Assembly (NCBI GenBank): GCA_913776795.1
Contig: CAJYRH010000274.1
Location: forward strand, 1 to 20,978
Source of the DNA: an uncultured Pseudorhodoferax sp.
GTDB taxonomy: Bacteria; Pseudomonadota; Gammaproteobacteria; Burkholderiales; Burkholderiaceae
DNA length: 20,978 nucleotides
Direction of reading: 5' to 3'
Made by a program: the position numbers and the translations under genes. The notes below the pieces were generated by a model that was not told the origin of the DNA, did no database searches, and worked only from the letters and a program-made list of their open reading frames with translations. How positions within the stretch are numbered: position 1 is the stretch's first letter; every line of letters starts with the position of its first letter. Below, one piece after another: positions 1 to 7,461 of this stretch.

Positions 1-239
1 ACGATCGGCTGCCCGCGTGCAGCCACGCCCTGATGGCCATGGCTGCCGGCCAGCTTGGCGATGCGCAGCCCGTCGGCCTCGATCAACCGCGCGCCGGCTT
101 CACGCGCGCGTTCGAGAAACTGGCGCATGCGGGCATCTCGCCGCGTCGGTTCGTAGTAGATCTCGACAATGGACTGCGGAGCAGTTTTCAGGCGCACGCC
201 GACCGCATGGAAGCCGAACAAGACTTTGGGAGCTGACAT
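1..239 (-). CDS. rlmB: 23S rRNA (guanosine-2'-O-)-methyltransferase RlmB, N-terminal part (cut by left edge)
   Basis: RlmB is a SPOUT (TrmH-type) enzyme that methylates the ribose of G2251 in the peptidyl-transferase region of 23S rRNA. Only the first 79 or so codons are here, starting at the ATG at 239 and running off the left edge. The visible protein begins MSAPKVLFGFHAVGVRLK and contains IVEIYYEPTRRDARM, LIEADGLRIAKLAG and SHGHQGVAA. These belong to the N-terminal L30e-like substrate-binding domain of the RlmB/TrmH family. The catalytic SPOUT knot lies outside the window. The gene follows the ABC ATPase gene on the same strand with a 34-nt gap and may be cotranscribed with it. The family call comes from recognised motifs. 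RlmB rather than another TrmH paralogue is likely but not provable from this piece. Confidence 0.85.
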   Translation of the reverse strand, partial: MSAPKVLFGFHAVGVRLKTAPQSIVEIYYEPTRRDARMRQFLERAREAGARLIEADGLRIAKLAGSHGHQGVAARGQPI

Positions 240-273
240 AGGGAGCGGATTATCGACGCGCCCCCGCAGACAT

Positions 274-957
274 TCAGCCGACGAGGCGCCCTGCTTCGAT
301 GGTGATGCGCCGTTCGCACCGCGCGGCGATCGCACGGTCGTGCGTGACCAGCACCAGCGTGGTGCCGAGTTCGCGGTTAAGTTCGAACATCAGTTCCATG
401 ACTTTGTCGCCCGTCGCGAAGTCCAGGCTGCCCGTCGGTTCATCGGCCAGCAGGACCGCAGGCTGCACGACGAATGCACGGGCCAGTGCCACCCGCTGCT
501 GCTCGCCCCCGGACATGACCTTGGGATAGTGGGACAGGCGCTCCGACAGGCCGACGCGTGCCAGCATCTCGGTCGCGGCCTGTCGCGCGTCGCGCCGGGC
601 CGCGAGCTCAAGCGGGAGCATGACATTCTCCAAAGCGGTGAGGTTGCCCATCAACTGGAAGCTCTGGAACACGAAGCCGACCTGCTGGGCCCGCAACGCG
701 GCGCGCCGATCCTCGTCAAGCGCGAACAGATCGTGCCCTGCGATGCGGACCGTGCCACGGCTGGGCGTGTCCAGCCCCGCGATGATGGACAGCAACGTGC
801 TCTTGCCAGACCCCGATGCGCCGACGATCGCCGCCGTTTCCCGTGCTGCGAGAGCGAAATCGATATCGCGCAGAATATCGAGGGTGCCCGTCGAGTCGGC
901 GACCGACTTGAACACATGCTCTACAGACACCAACGCGGCACCCGGGGATTGGGACAT
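274..957 (-). CDS. LolD/YbbA-type ABC transporter ATP-binding protein
   Basis: This is a 227-residue ABC ATPase of the MacB/LolD/YbbA family, which powers extraction or export of lipoproteins and other hydrophobic substrates at the inner membrane. It has a complete set of motifs: Walker A GASGSGKST (46-54), Q-loop Gln98 in FVFQSF, signature MSGGEQQR (148-155), Walker B VLLADE (168-173) followed by PTGSLD, and H-loop His206 in VTHD. The length fits a stand-alone ATPase. I start it at the ATG at 957 (MSQSPGAALVSVEHV). An in-frame ATG at 1062 would add 35 residues overlapping the start of tesA and is unlikely. No permease gene is adjacent: rlmB lies downstream and tesA diverges upstream. In E. 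coli, ybbA is likewise divergent from tesA but is followed by the permease gene ybbP, which is missing here. The substrate is unknown. Confidence 0.9.
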   Translation of the reverse strand: MSQSPGAALVSVEHVFKSVADSTGTLDILRDIDFALAARETAAIVGASGSGKSTLLSIIAGLDTPSRGTVRIAGHDLFALDEDRRAALRAQQVGFVFQSFQLMGNLTALENVMLPLELAARRDARQAATEMLARVGLSERLSHYPKVMSGGEQQRVALARAFVVQPAVLLADEPTGSLDFATGDKVMELMFELNRELGTTLVLVTHDRAIAARCERRITIEAGRLVG

Positions 958-973
958 TGAAAGGCTTCTTGGT

Positions 974-1627
974 TTGAGACGACGACACTTTATCGCGGGC
1001 CTGTACATCCCCCTGCTGGGCGGGCCTTCCCATGGCCAGACTGCCACGGCGGCGCAAGACACCTCGGGTGGTCAGCGCATCCTGGTCGTAGGCGACAGCC
1101 TTTCGGCGGAATACGGGCTCAAGCGCGGAACAGGCTGGGTCGCCTTGCTGGAACAACGGCTGCGGGAGCAGAAAATTGCCGCTGACGTGCGCAACGCAAG
1201 CATCAGCGGTGACACGACATCCGGCGGCCGCGCACGGCTGGCGCCGCTGCTCAAGAGCTACCAGCCAACACACGTGGTGCTTGAACTCGGCGGCAACGAC
1301 GCGCTTCGCGGTCTTCCGCTCAAAAACACAGCCGACAACCTGGCCGCCATGACACAGGCTGCACACCAGGCGGGCGCCAAGGTGTTGATTGTCGGCATGC
1401 AAATGCCACCGAACTACGGGGCCGACTACGGCCGTCAGTTCAGCGCGCTGTTCGCCAATGTTGCGCGGGAACACCGAGCCGGCCTTGTTCCGTTCTTGCT
1501 GAAGGGCGTTGCCGATGGCCCTCTTGCCGCGACGATGTTCCAGGCTGACCGAATCCACCCGCGGGAAGAAGCCCAGGCCGCAATGCTCGACAACGTATGG
1601 CCCGAACTGCGCAAGCAGTTGCGCTGA
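974..1627 (+). CDS. tesA: GDSL-family arylesterase / acyl-CoA thioesterase I (TesA-like), exported
   Basis: TesA is an SGNH hydrolase that cleaves acyl-CoA and aryl or lysophospholipid esters, normally in the periplasm. The 217-residue protein carries the family blocks in order: GDSLS with nucleophile Ser42, block II ISGDT (Gly79), block III GGND (Asn108) and block V DRIH (Asp192, His195). The start is inferred. No ATG fits, but the TTG at 974 has AAAGG (960-964) 9 nt upstream and opens directly into a signal peptide with an RRRHFI basic n-region, a hydrophobic stretch from FIAGLY to LLGG, and a likely cleavage site in the HGQTATAAQ region. The RRxFI pattern resembles a twin-arginine motif. 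It is the only plus-strand gene in the window, divergent from the ABC ATPase gene and convergent with the small gene at 1651-1839. TesA family membership is firm, but the start is less certain. Confidence 0.88.
   Translation: MRRRHFIAGLYIPLLGGPSHGQTATAAQDTSGGQRILVVGDSLSAEYGLKRGTGWVALLEQRLREQKIAADVRNASISGDTTSGGRARLAPLLKSYQPTHVVLELGGNDALRGLPLKNTADNLAAMTQAAHQAGAKVLIVGMQMPPNYGADYGRQFSALFANVAREHRAGLVPFLLKGVADGPLAATMFQADRIHPREEAQAAMLDNVWPELRKQLR
987..992 (-). promoter_or_regulatory. Possible -10 element for the ABC ATPase gene
   Basis: Read on the minus strand, positions 994-987 give GATAAAGT, containing the -10-like hexamer TAAAGT. It lies about 30 nt upstream of the ATPase ATG at 957 and would give a leader of about 23 nt. 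I see no good -35 box. The site falls inside the signal-peptide codons of the divergent tesA, as it must given the 16-nt gap between the two start codons. Confidence 0.25.
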
Positions 1628-1646
1628 GCCCAGGCCACCCTGGCTC
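1626..1646. terminator. Possible bidirectional hairpin between tesA and the convergent small gene
   Basis: The 21 bases starting at the tesA stop codon can fold as GAGCC plus AGG (with one bulged C), a CCAC loop, then CCT plus GGCTC. This is an 8-bp stem placed exactly between two convergent stop codons. There is no clear run of T on either side, so it is at best a weak or factor-assisted terminator. Confidence 0.3.
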
Positions 1647-1650
1647 GTTG

Positions 1651-1839
1651 TCAGGCAGGCGTGGTGGGAGGGGTTCCTGCCCCCTCAACCTCGTCGGTAT
1701 CGCCAGCGTTTTCCTGCAGCTCTCCGTCGGCAGGGCCATGCAATTTGCGCTCGGCCTTGGCTTTGAGCTTGTCTTCCTTCTTGCGCTTCTTGGCCAATTC
1801 CTTTTGCCGCTTTTCGTAACCGTAGTTGGGTGTTGCCAA
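1651..1839 (-). CDS. Small Lys/Glu-rich conserved-looking protein of unknown function
   Basis: This is a 62-residue protein beginning MATPNYGYEKRQKELAKKRK. Residues 8-33 are a dense run of Lys, Arg and Glu with Ala/Leu spacing, predicting a charged helix, possibly a coiled coil. The remainder is acidic and then Pro/Thr-rich and probably disordered (DTDEVEGAGTPPTTPA). There is no signal peptide or membrane segment, so it should be cytoplasmic. It starts at a TTG (1839), and no start codon lies further upstream in frame. A weak GAG sits about 9 nt upstream. From memory, proteins starting MATPNYxYEKRQ(K/R)ELAKK are annotated as hypothetical in many Burkholderiales, which argues that the frame is real. 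I do not know its function. A link to RNA or ribosome binding would be a guess from charge alone. Confidence 0.7.
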   Translation of the reverse strand: MATPNYGYEKRQKELAKKRKKEDKLKAKAERKLHGPADGELQENAGDTDEVEGAGTPPTTPA

Positions 1840-1943
1840 GATCGTGCTCGCTGGTCAGTTGGGTTCGCTCCACTCTAACAGCTTGATCGCAGCGCGCCAG
1901 ATAGGTGAATACCGCCGATGGCGCAGCAGTACTTGGTACACAG

Positions 1944-3164
1944 TCACTGCCCGAACGCTGTTGCGAGTGCCTGCTCCAAATCGACGATCAAATCGTCGAC
2001 GTCCTCCAGACCGATGGAAAAGCGGATAAGCGTTCCACGCTTCAGGTGGTCGGGCCATCGAGCGCGCATTGGCTCCAGTTCGTAAGGCACGACCAGACTC
2101 ATCGGCCCACCCCAGCTGAAGCCGAGCTTGAACAGACGCAGCGCATCGCAGAAGGCGTCGACCTGTCGCTGCGTGTGACGTGCATGAACAAGCACACTGA
2201 ACAAGCCTGCTGCGCTGCCGGGCCGGTCCGGCTCGCCACGCGCACACAGAGCGGACCAGTGCGCATGCCCAGGCGATCCGGCGAGCGCCGGATGCAGCAC
2301 CTGCACAAATTCGGGACGTTCGAGGCACCAGGCGGCAAGGACGCGTGCCGACCTGTCATGCGCCCGGTAACGCAAGGCCATGCTCGGCAGAGAGCGCAGC
2401 AGCGTTTCGGCATCGTTGACGCCGACACCCAGGCCCAGCCGCATATGGGTGGCCTTGAGCCTCTGGTGCAGCGCATCGTCGCGTGTCACGATGCTGCCCA
2501 TCAACACGTCGCCGCCGCCGCTCGGGTACTTCGTCAGTGCATGGACCGAGATGTCGACGCCCAGCGGGGCGTCCAGCGAGCCCAGGTCAAAGGGGTCGAA
2601 CGCCAGGCCCGCGCCCCAGGTATTGTCCAGCGCCGTGATGACACCCTTGGCGCGGCAGACCCTGACTTGCTCCACAAGGTCAGGAAACTCCAGGGTCACC
2701 GAGCCCGCCGCCTCCAGCCAGACCAACCGCGTGCGCTCGCCGATCTTGGCGGCCAGGTCGGTGGGATCCATCGGGTCGAACACGCGGTGCGTGATGCCCC
2801 AGGCCTGCAATTCGCCACGCGCCAGCGCTTTGCCGGGGCCGTATGCGTTGTCCGGAATCAGCATCTCGTCGCCGCTGCGCAGCAGCGACAACGCCACATT
2901 GGCAATGGCCGCGAGTCCGCTCGGAACCAGCAGGCATTGCAGCCCGCCTTCGATGGCGGCCAGTCGCTCCTCTAGGATGAAGGTGGTCGGCGTGCCATGC
3001 AACCCGTAGGTGTAGCCGGACTTGTCCCGCCACTCGCGGCCGCGCATCGCGGCCACGTTCGGAAAGATCACGGTGGAGGCCTTGAACACGCCGGGTTGCG
3101 GCGCGGCAAACTCCGCCGGTGGAACGTAAGGGTGGTGGATCAGGTCGGTGGTCGGGAAAGGCAT
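1944..3164 (-). CDS. metC: Cystathionine beta-lyase (PLP-dependent, MetC type)
   Basis: This enzyme breaks cystathionine into homocysteine, pyruvate and ammonia in methionine synthesis. It belongs to the Cys/Met-metabolism PLP family (fold type I). The 406-residue protein has the substrate/phosphate region YGLHGTPT (53-60), the PSGLAAI loop (81-87), Asp180 in ALDNTWGAG (which contacts the pyridine nitrogen), and the PLP-binding Lys212 in the SVHALTKYPSGGGDVLMG block. The C-terminal RFSIGLEDVDDLI segment is typical. Length and motifs fit MetC better than MetB or MetZ, but this family is often mis-assigned, so cystathionine gamma-synthase or homocysteine-desulfhydrase-like activity cannot be excluded. 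The ATG at 3164 has no visible Shine-Dalgarno sequence. It lies 34 nt after the phosphoribosyltransferase gene on the same strand. Confidence 0.88.
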   Translation of the reverse strand: MPFPTTDLIHHPYVPPAEFAAPQPGVFKASTVIFPNVAAMRGREWRDKSGYTYGLHGTPTTFILEERLAAIEGGLQCLLVPSGLAAIANVALSLLRSGDEMLIPDNAYGPGKALARGELQAWGITHRVFDPMDPTDLAAKIGERTRLVWLEAAGSVTLEFPDLVEQVRVCRAKGVITALDNTWGAGLAFDPFDLGSLDAPLGVDISVHALTKYPSGGGDVLMGSIVTRDDALHQRLKATHMRLGLGVGVNDAETLLRSLPSMALRYRAHDRSARVLAAWCLERPEFVQVLHPALAGSPGHAHWSALCARGEPDRPGSAAGLFSVLVHARHTQRQVDAFCDALRLFKLGFSWGGPMSLVVPYELEPMRARWPDHLKRGTLIRFSIGLEDVDDLIVDLEQALATAFGQ

Positions 3165-3170
3165 GCGGCC

Positions 3171-3176
3171 ATGTTA
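3171..3176 (-). promoter_or_regulatory. Possible -10 element directly upstream of metC
   Basis: On the minus strand this reads TAACAT, four of six matches to the sigma-70 -10 box, and it ends 6 nt before the metC ATG. If it is used, the transcript would start at or within a base or two of the start codon, giving a leaderless mRNA. That would fit the lack of a Shine-Dalgarno sequence. There is no convincing -35 box, and the gene may instead be read through from purA. Confidence 0.28.
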
Positions 3177-3198
3177 GCTGCCGCCTCCCCGCCTACGC

Positions 3199-3723
3199 TC
3201 ATACCTTCCACTTCTCCAGCAGTTGCACCGGGCCCATGCTGTCATAGCCCTCGAAGGGCTGGTGGATCCAGGGATTGGTCGGCAGGAACTCGACCGAGTA
3301 ATCTGGCGTGAACAGCGACACGCCCTTGGTCCACAGCACCGCGCTGCGCAATTCGGTGATGGGCTCGTAGCTGGTCTTGAGCAGCTTGATCACGGCATTC
3401 AGGGTGTGGCCGCTGTCGGCCAGGTCATCCACCAGCAGCACCTTGCCGGCGATCTCGCCCTTCGGCGTCGTGATGTACCGCGCGATGTCGAGCGACCCCT
3501 GGCGCGTCCCGGCGTCGGCACGGTAGGAGCTCGTGGACATGATGGCCAGCGGCTTGTCGAAGATGCGCGACAGGATGTCACCCGGGCGCATGCCGCCACG
3601 CGCCAGGCAAAGGATGTTGTCGAACTCCCAACCCGACTGGTGCACCTTGATCGCGAGCTTCTCGATCAGGTTGTGGTACTCGTCGTAGCTCACGTACAGA
3701 TGTTTGCCGTCTTCGGTCAGCAT
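3199..3723 (-). CDS. Purine-type phosphoribosyltransferase (Gpt-like)
   Basis: This is a 174-residue type I phosphoribosyltransferase that would transfer ribose-5-phosphate from PRPP to a nucleobase. The PRPP-binding motif VLLVDDLADSGHTL (95-108) has the paired acidic residues, and an ARGGMRPGDI loop (41-50) matches the region of xanthine-guanine phosphoribosyltransferase (Gpt) enzymes that holds PRPP. The C-terminal WIHQPFEGYD segment resembles the Gpt-type base-binding tail. The ATG at 3723 has GGAGA 6 nt upstream. A longer in-frame reading back to 4215 only covers antisense-like sequence over purA and is rejected. The gene follows purA by 32 nt on the same strand, so purine salvage sits next to de novo AMP synthesis. 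The preferred base (xanthine, guanine or hypoxanthine) cannot be read from the sequence. Confidence 0.85.
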   Translation of the reverse strand: MLTEDGKHLYVSYDEYHNLIEKLAIKVHQSGWEFDNILCLARGGMRPGDILSRIFDKPLAIMSTSSYRADAGTRQGSLDIARYITTPKGEIAGKVLLVDDLADSGHTLNAVIKLLKTSYEPITELRSAVLWTKGVSLFTPDYSVEFLPTNPWIHQPFEGYDSMGPVQLLEKWKV

Positions 3724-3755
3724 GGCGGTTCTCCGGTGGGGCTGGTGCTGCAGGC

Positions 3756-5126
<1,371 letters not shown>

Positions 5127-6275
5127 TCAGATGGCTTGCACGACCCATTCGCCGCCCTTGTGCGTCAGCACGCGGTCGCAATGGAACTCATCGATTTCGC
5201 TTTCGTGGCCCGGCAGGGCGCAGACCACCGTTTCGCCGCCATCGCGCAGGGCCGCAATGGCGGCACGCAAGGCCCGGTCTTCACCCCAGGGCGCGCGGAT
5301 GGCGGTACGCAGCGGACTCGCCGGCACGGCGGTCACAAGCTGCTTCAGATCCAGGCTGAAGCCCACAGCCGGCCGGTTGCGCCCGAACACAGCACCAACC
5401 TCGTCGTAGCGGCCGCCGCGCACCAAGGCATCGCCATGCGCGGCGTAAATGGAAAAGCGCACGCCGCTGTAGTAGGTGTAGCCGCGCAGATCGGCCAGGT
5501 CCACCCTCACGCTGGCCCGCCCGCGGAGCAAAGTGGCACAGCGACGCAGCTCTGACAAGGCAAGGCGCAGAGCCGGCCGGTCCGGCAGAACACGCTCCGC
5601 TTCAGAAAGCACGTCGGCATCGCCATACAGCTGCAGCAGCGCCTGCAGGCCATCGCGGTCCACAGCCGGCAGCCTGGCGGTCAGAGCAGCGAGTTCACCT
5701 GCATCCTTGGCTGTCAGCGCCGCATGGACACGTACCAGCTCGGCCGAAGACAACGCGCTGTCTGCCAACAGTGCTTTGACGATGCGGGCGTCGCAGAGGT
5801 CCACCGTGAGATCGCGCAGGCCTGCGGCCGCAAGGCAATCCAGTGCCAGCAGCAGCACTTCGAAATCAGCTTCCAGACCATCATGGCCGTAGAGCTCGGC
5901 ACCGAACTGCAGCGGCTCGCGCGTGGCATGGGCCCGGTCGGGGCGAGTGTGGGCAACCGGACCGCAATAGCACAGCCGCGCCACGCCCTTCCGGTTCAGC
6001 AGGTGGGCATCGATACGGGCCACTTGCGGCGTGGTGTCAGCCCGCAAGCCCATCATGCGGCCAGACAACTGATCGACCAGCTTGAAGGTGAGCAGGTCCA
6101 GCGCCTCGCCGGTCCCGCTAAGCAGCGACTCCAAGTGTTCCAACAGCGGCGGCATCACCAGCTCGTAGCCATAACCACGGGCGGTGTCCAGCAGTTCTCG
6201 GCGGAGTTCTTCGATGTGCCGGGCCTCGGAAGGCAATACATCGGCGATGTGATCCGGCAGGACCCAGGCAGACAT
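5127..6275 (-). CDS. hisZ: ATP phosphoribosyltransferase regulatory subunit
   Basis: HisZ is a catalytically inactive paralogue of histidyl-tRNA synthetase. It assembles with short-form HisG to make the first enzyme of histidine synthesis active and histidine-sensitive. The 382-residue protein begins [18 protein letters not shown] and keeps class II synthetase-like blocks: [38 protein letters not shown], and [24 protein letters not shown]. It lacks the C-terminal anticodon-binding domain of true HisRS, and the real hisS is at 13726-15039. Its presence predicts that the HisG elsewhere in the genome is the short form. The ATG at 6275 has no clear Shine-Dalgarno sequence. A -10-like element and an inverted repeat lie just upstream. 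It precedes purA by 27 nt. Confidence 0.95.
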   Translation of the reverse strand: MSAWVLPDHIADVLPSEARHIEELRRELLDTARGYGYELVMPPLLEHLESLLSGTGEALDLLTFKLVDQLSGRMMGLRADTTPQVARIDAHLLNRKGVARLCYCGPVAHTRPDRAHATREPLQFGAELYGHDGLEADFEVLLLALDCLAAAGLRDLTVDLCDARIVKALLADSALSSAELVRVHAALTAKDAGELAALTARLPAVDRDGLQALLQLYGDADVLSEAERVLPDRPALRLALSELRRCATLLRGRASVRVDLADLRGYTYYSGVRFSIYAAHGDALVRGGRYDEVGAVFGRNRPAVGFSLDLKQLVTAVPASPLRTAIRAPWGEDRALRAAIAALRDGGETVVCALPGHESEIDEFHCDRVLTHKGGEWVVQAI

Positions 6276-6302
6276 GGAAATCAGTGCGCTGTTAAAAACG
6301 GG

Positions 6303-6308
6303 ATTCTA
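6303..6308 (-). promoter_or_regulatory. Probable -10 element for hisZ-purA
   Basis: The minus strand reads TAGAAT, five of six matches to the -10 consensus, 27 nt upstream of the hisZ ATG. This predicts a leader of about 20 nt. No recognisable -35 hexamer is present, and the expected spacer is occupied by the inverted repeat at 6309-6330. It suggests that hisZ-purA can be transcribed separately from the hfq-hflXKC block. Confidence 0.42.
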
Positions 6309-6330
6309 CCGGCCTCGGATCGAGGACCGG
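6309..6330. repeat. Inverted repeat between the DUF2065 gene and hisZ
   Basis: On the plus strand this is CCGG+CCTCG, GAT loop, CGAGG, one extra A, then CCGG: a 9-bp stem with a single bulge. In the minus-strand transcript it begins 20 nt after the DUF2065 stop, and a GUUUUUAA tract follows about 8 nt after the stem. It could be a weak terminator for the hfq-hflKC transcript or an operator, since it fills the space just upstream of the TAGAAT element. The fold is visible, but the function is inferred. Confidence 0.45.
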
Positions 6331-6350
6331 TCGACCTCTACGCCAAGGTC

Positions 6351-6533
6351 TCAGGAGAACAGCGTCAGCAGCACCAGGCCCAGCAGCACGCTGCACATGC
6401 CGAAGAAGCGGATCTGCCCATCCGACATCTGCAGCACCTGCATGAACATGCGGCGCCAGCCACCCGGCGACAGGAATGGCATCAGTCCCTCGATGACGAG
6501 CACCAAAGCCAAGGCCGCCCAGAGGGTGTCCAC
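6351..6533 (-). CDS. DUF2065 (YjeT-type) small inner-membrane protein
   Basis: This is a 60-residue protein with two hydrophobic segments, about residues 5-22 (LWAALALVLVIEGLMPFL) and 43-59 (FFGMCSVLLGLVLLTLF). Between them lies the conserved-looking PGGWRRMFMQVLQMSDGQIR. This is the layout of DUF2065/YjeT, which sits directly after hflC in many proteobacteria. Its function is not established, and proximity suggests a link to HflKC. It starts at a GTG (6533) with no evident Shine-Dalgarno sequence, 16 nt after the hflC stop, so translation may depend on ribosomes finishing hflC. Confidence 0.85.
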   Translation of the reverse strand: MDTLWAALALVLVIEGLMPFLSPGGWRRMFMQVLQMSDGQIRFFGMCSVLLGLVLLTLFS

Positions 6534-6549
6534 GGGGCGTTGATGCGGT

Positions 6550-7458
6550 TCAGCGGCCTGCTGCCGGGGTCGTCGGGCCCGCCCCGCGCATGGCGCGGAA
6601 GAACTCAGACGAGGGATCGACCACCATCACGTCGCTTTTCTTGTTGAAGCTGGCCCGGTAGGCCTCCAGGCTGCGGTAGAACTGCGCGAACTGCGGATCG
6701 CGGCCGAAAGCGTCGCTGTACAGCGCAGCAGCCTGCGCATCGCCTTCGCCCTTGGCCTTCTGCGCATCGCGGTAGGCGTTGGCGATCGTTACCTCGCGCT
6801 GACGGTCCGCCTCGGCTCGGATCTTCTCGCCCTCGGCAGCGCCGGTCGAGCGCAGCTCGTTGGCCACGCGCTTGCGCTCGGCTTCCATCCGGCGGTACAC
6901 AGACTCGGTGATGGACTCCACGTAATCGACGCGCGTGATGCGCACATCCACCACGTCGACGCCCCAGGCACGTCCGCCGCGCACGACCTCCAGCACCTCG
7001 CGCTTGACGTCGGCCATGAGCTCCTCACGGCGCGAGGACAGCAGGTCGCGCACGGTGCGGCGGTTGATCTCTTCCTGGAATGCATTGCGCACCACGCGGT
7101 TGAGCTGGTTCGCACCGGCGCTCTCGTCCAGCCCGACGTTGCGGATGTACTCCGACGGGTCGGTCACGCGCCAGCGGATGTACCAGTCGATGACCACGCG
7201 CTGCTTCTCCGCCGTCAGCATCGGCTCTGAGTCACTGCTCTCCAGCGTCAGCAGGCGCTTGTCGATGTAGCGCACGTTCTGAAACGGCGGCGGCATCTTG
7301 AAGTTGAGCCCGGGCTCGGTGATGACTTTCTTGATCTGCCCGAGTGCGTAAACCACGCCGTACTGGCGTTGGTCCACCACGAACAACATGGAACTTGCCA
7401 GCGCCAGCAGCACCAGCAGCGAGGAAGCGATGAATCCGATTCTGTTCACTTGGCGCAT
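6550..7458 (-). CDS. hflC: HflC, SPFH/band-7 membrane protein of the HflKC complex
   Basis: HflC pairs with HflK in a large cage-like inner-membrane assembly that surrounds and modulates the AAA protease FtsH. The 302-residue protein has one N-terminal membrane anchor (about 8-28, GFIASSLLVLLALASSM), then the band-7 domain (VVDQRQYGVVYALG, TEPGLNFKMPPPFQ, LTAEKQRVVIDWYIRW, VDVVDVRITRVDY), then a helical region with YRRMEAERKRVANELRSTGAAEGEKIRAEADRQRE split across the anionic and basic faces. The start needs care. AGGAG directly abuts the ATG at 7458 with no spacing, whereas the GTG at 7449 has 9-nt spacing and gives the usual family start MNRIGFIAS. The gene is 3 nt after the hflK stop, so the two are tightly coupled. 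Confidence 0.95.
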   Translation of the reverse strand: MRQVNRIGFIASSLLVLLALASSMLFVVDQRQYGVVYALGQIKKVITEPGLNFKMPPPFQNVRYIDKRLLTLESSDSEPMLTAEKQRVVIDWYIRWRVTDPSEYIRNVGLDESAGANQLNRVVRNAFQEEINRRTVRDLLSSRREELMADVKREVLEVVRGGRAWGVDVVDVRITRVDYVESITESVYRRMEAERKRVANELRSTGAAEGEKIRAEADRQREVTIANAYRDAQKAKGEGDAQAAALYSDAFGRDPQFAQFYRSLEAYRASFNKKSDVMVVDPSSEFFRAMRGAGPTTPAAGR

Positions 7459-7461
7459 CTC

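Noticed and set aside
1905..2975. Plus-strand open frame of about 356 codons over metC
   Set aside because: It is antisense to a complete cystathionine beta-lyase with all PLP motifs. The composition is that of a GC shadow and no ribosome-binding site was seen.
5127..6275. hisZ as a degraded second histidyl-tRNA synthetase
   Set aside because: It is full length for HisZ, has the HisZ-type start and end, and an intact hisS is present at 13726-15039. It is a regulatory paralogue, not a pseudogene.
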